Source: Acidobacteriota bacterium
GTDB taxonomy: Bacteria > Acidobacteriota > Blastocatellia > Pyrinomonadales > Pyrinomonadaceae
DNA: 5,581 nt
Direction: 5' to 3'
NCBI GenBank assembly: GCA_003222835.1
Contig: QHXE01000304.1
Span: 1 to 5,581 of the forward strand
The notes below the pieces were generated by a model. That model saw only the letters and a list, made by a program, of their open reading frames with translations, was not told the origin of the DNA and made no database searches. Both the position numbers and the translations under genes were made by a program. Below are positions 1 to 5,341 of the stretch, piece after piece. Positions within the stretch are counted from its first letter, which is position 1, and each line of letters begins with the position of its first letter.

Positions 1-750
1 TTTCTCGCGCCGTTTTTTCGCAACCATCATGCCATCGACGGCTACGATCAGGAACCATGGCGGTTCGGAAAGTATTACGAAGGGATCATTCGAAAATACT
101 TGAAGCTGAGATATCAATTGCTGCCCTTTTTGTATACGACACTAGAAGAAGCGCATCGCACAGGCGTGCCGCTATTTCGTCCTTTGATGCTTAACTATCA
201 GGATGATTCGAGCACATACAATCTCGACGATCAGTTCATGGTTGGCGATGACCTTTTGGTTGCGCCGATCGTAAAACCTGATTTGACCTCTCGTCTGGTG
301 TATTTGCCGAAAGGCATCTGGTATGACTTCTGGACCAACAAGAAATATGACGGCGGCACGATGATTCGGGTCGATGTTCCACTGGAAACAGTGCCGATGT
401 TTGTGCGCGGAGGGGCCGTCATTCCAATGGGTCCGGAGATGAAGTATGTTGGCGAACGGGCTTTCGACCCGATAACGTTCGCAATTTATCCGAATGAAGA
501 AGGCTTTGCGTCGGCGACTCTTTACGAAGACGATGGAAATAGCCTTGCTTATCAGCGCAGAGGGTTTCGTCGCACAAAACTTGAGGTGCGGCGTGTTGCT
601 CAAGCTTACGTAGTGAAAACCGGCGCTCCTGAAGGCGATTACAAACCCGGCGCGCAAAAATTTGTATTTCTGATCAAGCCCACGGCAACAGCCAAGACAG
701 TTTCCGTTTCCGATGAAGGGACGCCGCGAACAATCGAGATTAGATATTGA
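1..750 (+). CDS. Glycoside hydrolase family 31 (alpha-glucosidase/alpha-xylosidase type), C-terminal part, 5' truncated by window edge
   Basis: The reading frame is open from base 1 and ends at TGA 748-750, giving 249 visible residues; the N-terminal domain and most of the catalytic barrel lie outside the window. Seen directly: PFFRNH at residues 5-10, where GH31 enzymes carry a conserved active-site Arg/His near the end of the barrel; a conserved stretch RKYLKLRYQLLPFLYT at about 31-46; and QFMVGDDLLVAPI at about 78-90, the classic GH31 block at the start of the proximal beta domain. From about residue 155 the sequence (ITFAIYPNEEG, then ATLYEDDGNSLAY) matches the DUF5110-type distal beta domain. 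GH31 enzymes are retaining hydrolases that release alpha-linked glucose or xylose from oligosaccharide ends. The nucleophile and acid/base aspartates are upstream, so substrate specificity and export cannot be judged. The stop codon overlaps the next open frame by four bases (747-750). Confidence 0.93.
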   Translation, partial: FLAPFFRNHHAIDGYDQEPWRFGKYYEGIIRKYLKLRYQLLPFLYTTLEEAHRTGVPLFRPLMLNYQDDSSTYNLDDQFMVGDDLLVAPIVKPDLTSRLVYLPKGIWYDFWTNKKYDGGTMIRVDVPLETVPMFVRGGAVIPMGPEMKYVGERAFDPITFAIYPNEEGFASATLYEDDGNSLAYQRRGFRRTKLEVRRVAQAYVVKTGAPEGDYKPGAQKFVFLIKPTATAKTVSVSDEGTPRTIEIRY

Positions 751-1049
751 ACAGCTATGACGTTATCAAAGCGCGCGAACGGCAAAGCGAGCGACTCGCC
801 GCCGAGGGAATCTTCTCGAATGCGGCGATGGCGCCTGGTTTGATTCGTCGTTACTGTTGCACCGACGCCGAAAGCCAGACGATGCTGGAACGTGCCATGA
901 CGCGTCTGGGTCTCTCCGCACGGGCCTACGATCGCATTCTGAAAGTCAGCCGCACGATCGCTGATCTCGAAGACTCCGACGAAATCAAATCCGCCCACGT
1001 TGCAGAAGCAGTCCACTATCGCCCTCTCGACCGCACTTTCTGGACCTAG
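747..1049 (+). CDS. Orphan ComM/YifB C-terminal domain (Mg_chelatase_C-like); probable remnant of a larger gene
   Basis: This is a 100-residue frame from TTG 747 to TAG 1047-1049. From about residue 5 it reads like the last ~95 residues of ComM/YifB AAA+ ATPases: ARERQSER, then GIFSNAAM, a Cys pair, LGLSARAYDRILKVSRTIADL at about 54-74, HVAEAVHYRPLDRTFW at the end. The natural C-terminus of the family is preserved, but the ~400-residue part with the Walker motifs is absent and the GH31 gene occupies its place. Full-length ComM acts as a DNA branch-migration helicase in transformation; this fragment alone cannot do that. No good ribosome binding site precedes the TTG, and the homology seems to start a few codons inside, as expected if a deletion or rearrangement joined a comM 3' end to the GH31 stop. 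Against simple decay, there is no internal stop or frameshift, so either the event is recent or the piece is kept as a small protein. Domain identity is confident; functional status is not. Confidence 0.6.
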   Translation: MNSYDVIKARERQSERLAAEGIFSNAAMAPGLIRRYCCTDAESQTMLERAMTRLGLSARAYDRILKVSRTIADLEDSDEIKSAHVAEAVHYRPLDRTFWT

Positions 1050-1138
1050 CGGAATTGTTCGGCGCGAATTAACCCCGATCCGGAGAGGTCTGCTAGTCCG
1101 CGTAGTCTGTTTTCATCTGTGGTTCGTTTCCTCTCGGC

Positions 1139-1167
1139 TTGTCAGCGCTCGTCGATGATCGGATACT
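1139..1167 (+). promoter_or_regulatory. Candidate sigma-70-type promoter for the ECF sigma operon
   Basis: TTGTCA at 1139-1144 (5 of 6 matches to the -35 consensus) is followed after exactly 17 bases by GATACT at 1162-1167 (4 of 6 matches to -10). Transcription would start near 1174 and give a leader of about 90 bases before the GTG at 1264. It lies in the only sizeable gap upstream of the operon (1050-1263). No convincing ECF-type autoregulatory promoter was found there. The call rests on motif match alone, and -10/-35 preferences in this phylum are less well known. Confidence 0.4.
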
Positions 1168-1222
1168 AAAAGGCAGCTATCGAACGCTGATTTCGACGCG
1201 GGGAAGAGATTTGCCCTCAGTA

Positions 1223-1255
1223 ATGGTTGAACCGCCGATTTGTCTGCCCGGTTAA
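1223..1255 (+). other. Very short upstream reading frame in the sigma factor leader (10 codons)
   Basis: ATG 1223 opens a frame reading [10 protein letters not shown] and closing at TAA 1253-1255. The TAA overlaps the purine-rich AAGGGA (1254-1259) that probably serves the sigma gene start at GTG 1264. A ribosome ending here would sit over that binding site, so translation of the two could be linked. No clear Shine-Dalgarno precedes this ATG, and a 10-codon frame can easily arise by chance. Confidence 0.2.
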
Positions 1256-1259
1256 GGGA
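1254..1259 (+). promoter_or_regulatory. Ribosome binding site deciding the sigma factor start
   Basis: AAGGGA ends 4 bases before GTG 1264. The alternative in-frame start, TTG 1240, has no purine-rich stretch at a suitable distance, and an in-frame TGA at 1228-1230 excludes anything further upstream. GTG 1264 is therefore preferred, though TTG 1240 would only add eight residues. Confidence 0.55.
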
Positions 1260-1263
1260 ACAA

Positions 1264-1842
1264 GTGGCTGAAAGCGAAACCGCAACACCGCGAACTTCGG
1301 ATTACGAACTGGCCCAGCGAGCCGCTGAGGGCGACCGGACGGCCTTCGAAGAGCTTTACCAGCGTCATAATCGCCGCGTATATTCGTTGTGTTTGCGCAT
1401 GACGCAAAACGTCACGGAAGCCGAGGATCTGGCGCAGGAAGTTTTTATCCAACTCTTCAGAAAGATTGGCAGCTTCCGCGGCGAATCGGCATTTACGACC
1501 TGGCTGCATCGCTTGACGGTCAATCAGGTGCTGATGCATTTTCGGAAGCGCGGCGTGCGGCTCGAGCAGACGACCGAAGAAGGCGAAGTTCCCGTGCAAA
1601 TCGTCAAGGGGACGGAGAATCCAAACGCTATGCCCGTCGTGGATCGCATCGCGCTTGATAAGGCCATAGCGCAATTGCCACCTGGATATAAGGCAGTCTT
1701 TACCCTGCACGATATCGAAGGGCACGAACACGAAGAGATTGCGCGCATGCTTGGGGTCTCCGTGGGCACGTCAAAGTCGCAATTACATAAGGCCAGAATG
1801 AAATTACGTGGACTTCTCAGGCAACAGAATAAGCCGCGGTAG
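1264..1842 (+). CDS. ECF-type RNA polymerase sigma factor (RpoE/SigW-like)
   Basis: The product is about 192 residues, the usual size for a group 4 (ECF) sigma factor with only sigma2 and sigma4 regions. Sigma2 spans roughly residues 16-95: [20 protein letters not shown], the core-binding block [10 protein letters not shown] at 52-61, and [19 protein letters not shown] at about 69-87, which includes the -10 recognition region. A charged linker (about 96-125) leads to sigma4 at about 128-186: [23 protein letters not shown], then the helix-turn-helix [20 protein letters not shown] for -35 contact. The normal family motif is GTVKSRLHRAR, so the Ser-Lys-Ser-Gln version is slightly unusual. It directs polymerase to a stress regulon, probably including its own operon (inference). 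The membrane-bound zinc anti-sigma gene follows after 183 bases, a standard partner arrangement. The start was chosen at GTG 1264 because of AAGGGA upstream; TTG 1240 is possible. Confidence 0.95.
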   Translation: MAESETATPRTSDYELAQRAAEGDRTAFEELYQRHNRRVYSLCLRMTQNVTEAEDLAQEVFIQLFRKIGSFRGESAFTTWLHRLTVNQVLMHFRKRGVRLEQTTEEGEVPVQIVKGTENPNAMPVVDRIALDKAIAQLPPGYKAVFTLHDIEGHEHEEIARMLGVSVGTSKSQLHKARMKLRGLLRQQNKPR

Positions 1843-1853
1843 CAACCAAGCAC

Positions 1854-1893
1854 GTGGCCGCTTTTCAGCCCGACACACAAGAAAACGGGCCAC
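1854..1893 (+). repeat. Inverted repeat at the start of the sigma/anti-sigma spacer
   Basis: GTGGCC at 1854-1859 is matched by GGCCAC at 1888-1893 with a 28-base loop; G1860 can also pair with C1886 if G1887 is bulged. It starts 12 bases after the sigma factor stop codon. No run of T follows, so it is not a textbook terminator. It may simply be a chance 6-base inverted repeat in GC-rich DNA. Confidence 0.3.
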
Positions 1894-1899
1894 TTTGAC

Positions 1900-1924
1900 A
1901 TCGCAGCGGCCGGTCGCTGCCGAT
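1900..1924 (+). repeat. Hairpin with 9 base pairs in the sigma/anti-sigma spacer
   Basis: GCAGCG 1903-1908 pairs with CGCTGC 1915-1920 around a 6-base loop. ATC 1900-1902 extends the stem with GAT 1922-1924 if C1921 is bulged. The bases that follow are TTAAAG, so there is no U-tract. It could be an attenuator, an mRNA-stabilising or processing structure that lowers anti-sigma relative to sigma, or part of a small extragenic palindrome. Confidence 0.45.
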
Positions 1925-1962
1925 TTAAAGAGAACGCAGTCTCCCCTTTGTTGCTTTGAGAC

Positions 1963-1975
1963 CGCGAGAGTCGCG
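1963..1975 (+). repeat. Small hairpin in the sigma/anti-sigma spacer
   Basis: CGCGA at 1963-1967 pairs perfectly with TCGCG at 1971-1975 around the 3-base loop GAG. It is short, and listed because it lies in series with the hairpins at 1900-1924 and 1997-2011. Confidence 0.3.
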
Positions 1976-1996
1976 TAGTCCCAGGCTGTTCGAAAA

Positions 1997-2011
1997 GATG
2001 CGCGACGCATC
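1997..2011 (+). promoter_or_regulatory. Hairpin directly abutting the anti-sigma ribosome binding site
   Basis: GATGCG at 1997-2002 pairs perfectly with CGCATC at 2006-2011 around a CGA loop. The stem ends exactly where the probable Shine-Dalgarno AGAGG (2012-2016) begins, so stacking or ribosome access could set translation of the anti-sigma factor. A regulatory role is inferred from the position only. Confidence 0.4.
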
Positions 2012-2016
2012 AGAGG
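2012..2016 (+). promoter_or_regulatory. Ribosome binding site of the anti-sigma gene
   Basis: AGAGG lies 9 bases before ATG 2026. The start is confirmed by the protein: the N-terminal Cys3 needed for the zinc site comes right after it. Confidence 0.5.
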
Positions 2017-2025
2017 TTACCGACA

Positions 2026-2733
2026 ATGAACTGCGAGAAATATCAGGATTTGCTGAGCGATTTTATTGACGGGTCGCTGGCTTCCCAAGACCAAAAGAGC
2101 ATCGAGGCGCATCTGAGCGCTTGTGGCGTGTGCACCGAAGTGCGCGGCGACCTGGATGCTATAGTTACTTACTGTTACGAACATCGCGGCGAGTACGACG
2201 CCGTTCCGAATGAGCGCGCGTTGTGGCTCCGCATCAGCAATCTCATCGAGGCGGAGCTGCCACCCGGCTCGCGGACAGAGATTCCGCAGAACGCCGGCTG
2301 GTGGTTTCGCTTGATGAATCGAAGTTTGCAGGTGTCGCTTCCGCAGCTTGCTGCTTCTATGATTGCGGTTGCGATAATCGTCTCGGTCGCGACGACGATT
2401 GGCTTGAGTCGCTTTGGCTCTGGTGGTGAGAGCACCGGCCTTCGTTCGTCAGGTCTCACGACAGTCGCCCCGAACGGCCAACCGTTGGTGGAACGCTATC
2501 GGCAGCAGCAGCAGACGATCGATTATTGGAACCAACGAGTTGAATTGAATAAGACGCGCTGGAATCCGCAAATGCGCGAAACGTTTGAGCGCAACTTGGG
2601 CGTGATCGATGCAGCGGTCAACGATTCCCTGAGCCAGTTGAATCAGAACCCGCATGATGAAGTCTCGGAAGAGATACTTAACGCGGCGCTGAACGACAAG
2701 GTTGAATTGTTAAGAGAGTTCGCAGAACTGTAG
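2026..2733 (+). CDS. Membrane-anchored zinc-binding anti-sigma factor (zf-HC2/ZAS type)
   Basis: The product is 235 residues. The N-terminal cytoplasmic ZAS domain (about 1-45) shows Cys3, His29, Cys33 and Cys36 in the H-x3-C-x2-C arrangement that binds zinc and grips the ECF sigma factor. The 26-residue step from Cys3 to His29 equals that in RsrA (Cys11 to His37). Further Cys50 and His53 follow. One hydrophobic segment at about 106-128 (LPQLAASMIAVAIIVSVATT) predicts a single membrane span, with a periplasmic part of about 105 residues, helical and Gln/Asn-rich, including a four-Gln run from four CAG codons at 2503-2514. The single span makes it more like RsiW than soluble RsrA, so release is probably by proteolysis of the membrane protein, although thiol sensing is not excluded. 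It follows the sigma gene after 183 bases and is 27 bases ahead of the first DUF4097 gene, so it is almost certainly in one operon with it. Confidence 0.9.
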   Translation: MNCEKYQDLLSDFIDGSLASQDQKSIEAHLSACGVCTEVRGDLDAIVTYCYEHRGEYDAVPNERALWLRISNLIEAELPPGSRTEIPQNAGWWFRLMNRSLQVSLPQLAASMIAVAIIVSVATTIGLSRFGSGGESTGLRSSGLTTVAPNGQPLVERYRQQQQTIDYWNQRVELNKTRWNPQMRETFERNLGVIDAAVNDSLSQLNQNPHDEVSEEILNAALNDKVELLREFAEL

Positions 2734-2760
2734 ATTGAAAGGCCCTAGATTTACTATCCG

Positions 2761-3522
2761 ATGAGTTTCTTTTCGCCCGTCACCAGGAACCGTGTTAGCA
2801 ATTTCATCACGTTCCTCCCATTCTTCGTGGTTCTGATCGTTTCGACCAGCGCGCTTGCTCAGCAGCGGGTGTCGCGCCAGTTTCCCGCCGGCAAGAACGT
2901 ACGGCTGGAGTTGAAGAACTTGTCCGGCACCATCACGGTCGAGTCCTGGGCGCGCGATGAAATCAAGATCACAGCTACGATGGAAGCTCCAGCAGTGCAT
3001 TTTAACCCGCGACAGACAGCCACCGGTTTGATCATCGACATCGTTGGCGATAATCGAGATCGCGGAGATGTCGGCGACGTGAATTTCAAAGTGCAGGTTC
3101 CCACCCGGTCGTCCTTGGATTTGGAAACTCGCAGCGGCCAGATCACCGTTAGCAATGTGCAAGGCGATCTGCTTCGCGCGCATGTCTCGACCTCCGGCGA
3201 TATCACCCTTTCCGGAATTAGCGCCGCGCGCGTGTTCGCCTCGAACACGACCGGCAACATCTACTTTGACGGCGATTTTGCATCTGGTGGGACCTATGAG
3301 TTCAAGTCCGGCCGCGGCACGATCACGCTGCGTCTGCCTGCGAATTGCGGGTTTCATCTGGTGGCTACGGCGCCTGCTGAGAAAATTAAGATGGGTGAAT
3401 TCTGGCATAATGGGTTGAAGAAGATGGGCGAAGGTCGCAGAATTATTGGTGATGTGGGCGATGGTCGCGCGTCTGTTACGATCATGAATTACCAGGGCGA
3501 TATCAACTTCCTCCGCCGCTAG
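2761..3522 (+). CDS. Secreted DUF4097-like beta-repeat protein, copy 1
   Basis: The product is 253 residues. A signal peptide is visible: Arg9 and Arg11, a hydrophobic core at about 15-30, and a likely signal peptidase I site after Ala33 (ALA|QQ). The mature part has the short G-x-I-x-V repeats of DUF4097/adhesin-like right-handed beta folds: SGTITVESWARDEIKITA at 55-72, SGQITVSNVQGDL at 125-137, SGDITLSGI at 145-153, TGNIYFDG at 164-171 and SGRGTITLRLP at 183-193, closing with SVTIMNYQGDINF. There are no enzyme motifs. Such proteins are often encoded next to ECF sigma/anti-sigma pairs; their biochemical role is not established, and an envelope-associated or sensory role is inference. The start is ATG 2761; an in-frame TAG at 2746-2748 limits extension. 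The ribosome site is poor (GAAAGG 2737-2742 is too far), so coupling to the anti-sigma gene 27 bases upstream is likely. Confidence 0.85.
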   Translation: MSFFSPVTRNRVSNFITFLPFFVVLIVSTSALAQQRVSRQFPAGKNVRLELKNLSGTITVESWARDEIKITATMEAPAVHFNPRQTATGLIIDIVGDNRDRGDVGDVNFKVQVPTRSSLDLETRSGQITVSNVQGDLLRAHVSTSGDITLSGISAARVFASNTTGNIYFDGDFASGGTYEFKSGRGTITLRLPANCGFHLVATAPAEKIKMGEFWHNGLKKMGEGRRIIGDVGDGRASVTIMNYQGDINFLRR

Positions 3523-3561
3523 CCCACGCGGCAATTGTCCGCTAAACTTCAATTTGTCGTT

Positions 3562-3616
3562 TCAGAACCCTGAGCCATAGCGAGGGGCGGCCCGTCGCTA
3601 CAGTTCCGGGTTCTGA
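3562..3616 (+). repeat. 55-base near-perfect palindrome (REP-like element) between the two DUF4097 genes
   Basis: The element is symmetric about base 3589 with no bulges. The outer arms TCAGAACCC (3562-3570) and GGGTTCTGA (3608-3616) pair perfectly. GAGC 3572-3575 pairs with GTTC 3603-3606, including one G-T. TAGCGA 3578-3583 pairs with TCGCTA 3595-3600. GGG 3585-3587 pairs with CCC 3591-3593 around a CGG tip. That makes 22 pairs out of 26 possible, broken only by small symmetric mismatches. It fills most of the 133-base gap and has no T-run after it on either side, so it is not a typical terminator. The best reading is a dispersed extragenic palindrome (REP/BIME or small MITE) that folds in the operon mRNA. 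No second copy is in this window. Confidence 0.65.
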
Positions 3617-3661
3617 CGCGTTGCAGACTGGAGTTCTCCGGACGCATTATTTCGCGTGAGA

Positions 3662-4546
3662 ATGATTAAGAATCCAACTTCGATTCTCTCCTTGTATTTG
3701 TCGGTCATTTCAGTTCTCCTAGTCTCCACACCCCTCTCCGCTCAAAAAGAGAAGCATTCGAACCAGCCTCCCACGCCAGCCTTGACGCGCATGACGCCGC
3801 GTCACGAGAACTTCCGCCTTGCTTATGGCGGCAGCGTGACAATCGTAGGCGCACCGGCCGGTTCGATTACTATCGAAGGGTGGCAGCGCAATGAAGTCGA
3901 CGTCAGCGCCGAAATTGAATTGCATGGCGGCAGCACGCAGGATCTCGATCGCCTGGCAACGGTCAACACTTTCGTGGTTGATCAGGACACTAATCACGTA
4001 CGCATTCTGACAACCGGCACGCATGATCGAGCGTTCATGAAAAGCGTGGCGAAGGGCTTTCCCAAGACCCTAATTGGGTTGCCGTGGAAGATTGATTATC
4101 GCATCAAGGTCCCTTTGCTGACCGACTTGGAAATTAGCGCCGGTAATGGGCCAATCACACTATCTGGCGTGGAAGGCGCGATTCGCGTGAATGCGGTCGA
4201 GAGTGAGGCGTCGCTCCAACTAACCGGGGGAGACGTGGGAGTTACTATCCAGCGCGGGACAATAAAGCTCGGCATTCCAGCGCGCAGTTGGCACGGATTA
4301 GGCGCTGACATCAAGCTGGCGAGCGGTAACTTGATTGTTGGCTTGCAGGCAGGTTTCAGTGGTGACATTGACGCACAAGTACTGCGGACCGGCGAGATTG
4401 ATCTAACTCATGCCGGTCTCGAACCGCTCGGACAAAATGGCATCAGTAAGCGATCAGTTCGCGCGCGCGCGGGCAACGGTGGCGCAACACTCACGTTCAC
4501 CGTCGGTGACGGCGTCATCAGGATCGTTTCGTATTTGCAGGGTTAG
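3662..4546 (+). CDS. Secreted DUF4097-like protein, copy 2 (diverged paralogue)
   Basis: The product is 294 residues from ATG 3662; GTG 3656 in the same frame would add two residues, and neither start has a clear Shine-Dalgarno. A signal peptide is visible: Lys3, a hydrophobic core at about 8-23, and a probable cut after Ala27 (LSA|Q). A Pro/Thr-rich linker follows at about 33-46. The opening repeat AGSITIEGWQRNEVDV at about 66-81 matches SGTITVESWARDEIKI in the preceding gene, marking the two as paralogues. Compared with copy 1 it has a longer stretch between the first repeat and the IDYRIKVP block, containing an Arg/Lys-rich segment, then NGPITLSGVEG, SGNLIVGLQ and TGEIDLTHAG repeats. No catalytic motif is seen; the function is unknown and probably periplasmic or surface-linked. 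The 133-base gap to copy 1 carries the long palindrome, and bshB1 begins 5 bases after its stop. Confidence 0.82.
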   Translation: MIKNPTSILSLYLSVISVLLVSTPLSAQKEKHSNQPPTPALTRMTPRHENFRLAYGGSVTIVGAPAGSITIEGWQRNEVDVSAEIELHGGSTQDLDRLATVNTFVVDQDTNHVRILTTGTHDRAFMKSVAKGFPKTLIGLPWKIDYRIKVPLLTDLEISAGNGPITLSGVEGAIRVNAVESEASLQLTGGDVGVTIQRGTIKLGIPARSWHGLGADIKLASGNLIVGLQAGFSGDIDAQVLRTGEIDLTHAGLEPLGQNGISKRSVRARAGNGGATLTFTVGDGVIRIVSYLQG

Positions 4547-4551
4547 CGATC

Positions 4552-5295
4552 ATGGTTTCAGGAACTCAACTCGATGCCCTCGCAGTCTTCTCGCATCCTG
4601 ACGATGCGGAGCTGACGATGGCCGGCACACTGCTAAAGTTGAAATCGCTCGGGTATCGCACCGGCGTGCTGGACATGACGCGCGGCGAGATGGGAACCCG
4701 CGGGACGCCGGAGATTCGTGCAAAGGAATCGCTTGATGCGGCGCGCGTGATGGGATTGGATGTGCGGCTAAACCTCGGTTTACCGGATGGGCATATATCG
4801 GTAAATGACGAGGCGCGCTCGGCTATGGTACGCGTCCTGCGCGCGCATCGACCGAAGGTGCTGTTCACTTCACACTGGGACGATCCGCATCCGGATCATG
4901 CAGCGACCTGCCGCATCGTGCGCGAGGCGGCGCGGCTGGCCACCATGAAACGATATGATGAAGAGGCTGGACTTGAAGTGGTGAAAATGCCCAGTATCGC
5001 GCATGCGGTCTATTCACGTTTAGTCGTGCCGTCGTTCATTATCGACGTTTCGGATTTCGTCGCGGGGAAAATGAGCGCGATTCGCGCGCATGCCTCGCAG
5101 TTCTACAGCGCTGAATCGAAAGACCCAACAACGCGGATCGCCGAAAAAGGATTTCTGCAACAAATCGAATGGCGCTTGCGCTATTACGGGTCCTTGATCG
5201 GAGTCACTGCCGGCGAACCATTCTACGTGCGCGAGGCCTTGAACGTTGACGATCCGATCGTGCTACTCACGCGGCCGATGAATATTTATTCTTAG
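4552..5295 (+). CDS. bshB1: Bacillithiol biosynthesis deacetylase BshB1 (LmbE/PIG-L family)
   Basis: The product is 247 residues, about normal length. BshB1 removes the acetyl group from GlcNAc-malate to give GlcN-malate, the middle step of bacillithiol synthesis, between BshA and BshC; it works in the cytoplasm with one zinc ion. The sequence shows SHPDDAEL at 14-21 (zinc ligands His15 and Asp18, general base Asp17) and HPDHAAT at 113-119 (third ligand His116, with His113 and Asp115 in the active site), in register with the characterised B. cereus enzyme BcZBP with an offset of three. The blocks DMTRGEMGTRGTPEIRAKE at 41-59 and NLGLPDGHI at 74-82 are typical of BshB1 rather than of other LmbE relatives such as MshB. 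AGGG (4539-4542) lies 9 bases before ATG 4552, inside the end of the previous gene, so translation is probably coupled. bshA and bshC are not in the window. Confidence 0.93.
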   Translation: MVSGTQLDALAVFSHPDDAELTMAGTLLKLKSLGYRTGVLDMTRGEMGTRGTPEIRAKESLDAARVMGLDVRLNLGLPDGHISVNDEARSAMVRVLRAHRPKVLFTSHWDDPHPDHAATCRIVREAARLATMKRYDEEAGLEVVKMPSIAHAVYSRLVVPSFIIDVSDFVAGKMSAIRAHASQFYSAESKDPTTRIAEKGFLQQIEWRLRYYGSLIGVTAGEPFYVREALNVDDPIVLLTRPMNIYS

Positions 5296-5305
5296 CGATT
5301 TGAAG

Positions 5306-5324
5306 CCTCTCCCAAAGGGAGAGG
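5306..5324 (+). terminator. Compact perfect hairpin between convergent genes, possible two-way terminator
   Basis: CCTCTCCC (5306-5313) and GGGAGAGG (5317-5324) form a perfect 8-pair GC-rich stem with an AAA loop, 10 bases after the bshB1 stop and 17 bases before the end of the opposing gene. The position suits a shared terminator, but there is no T-run on either strand. It could instead be a small dispersed palindrome; similar CTCTCCC/GGGAGAG palindromes recur in many bacterial genomes. Confidence 0.5.
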
Positions 5325-5341
5325 GAATGAATGGCAATGGC

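Noticed and set aside
172..657. Open frame of 161 codons on the - strand
   Set aside because: It is antisense to the well-conserved GH31 region, has no domain, and its composition is typical of a reverse reading of a real gene.
1051..1075. GGAATT after the ComM fragment as an ECF-type -35 element for autoregulation
   Set aside because: No matching -10 (CGTC/GTC type) is found at the usual distance, so it cannot be supported.
1252..1731. Open frame of 159 codons on the - strand
   Set aside because: It lies antisense to the unmistakable ECF sigma factor, with no family features and no ribosome site.
1895..1900. Perfect TTGACA that could be a -35 for a separate anti-sigma promoter
   Set aside because: No acceptable -10 lies 16-18 bases downstream; the nearest AT-rich bases (around 1922-1927) are more than 20 bases away and the interval is taken by a hairpin.
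2503..2514. Four CAG repeats as a phase-variable microsatellite
   Set aside because: Only four in-frame units encode Gln in a Gln-rich segment; a change in copy number would not shift the frame, and this length is common by chance.
3528..3542. GCGG/CCGC inverted repeat just after DUF4097 copy 1 as a terminator
   Set aside because: There are only four base pairs with a seven-base loop and no T-run; the operon appears to continue.
2710..3552. Long open frame of about 280 codons on the - strand
   Set aside because: It lies opposite the DUF4097 copy 1 gene, is rich in His/Arg/Asp as expected from an antisense shadow, has no recognisable domain, and the + strand frame has a signal peptide and clear family repeats.
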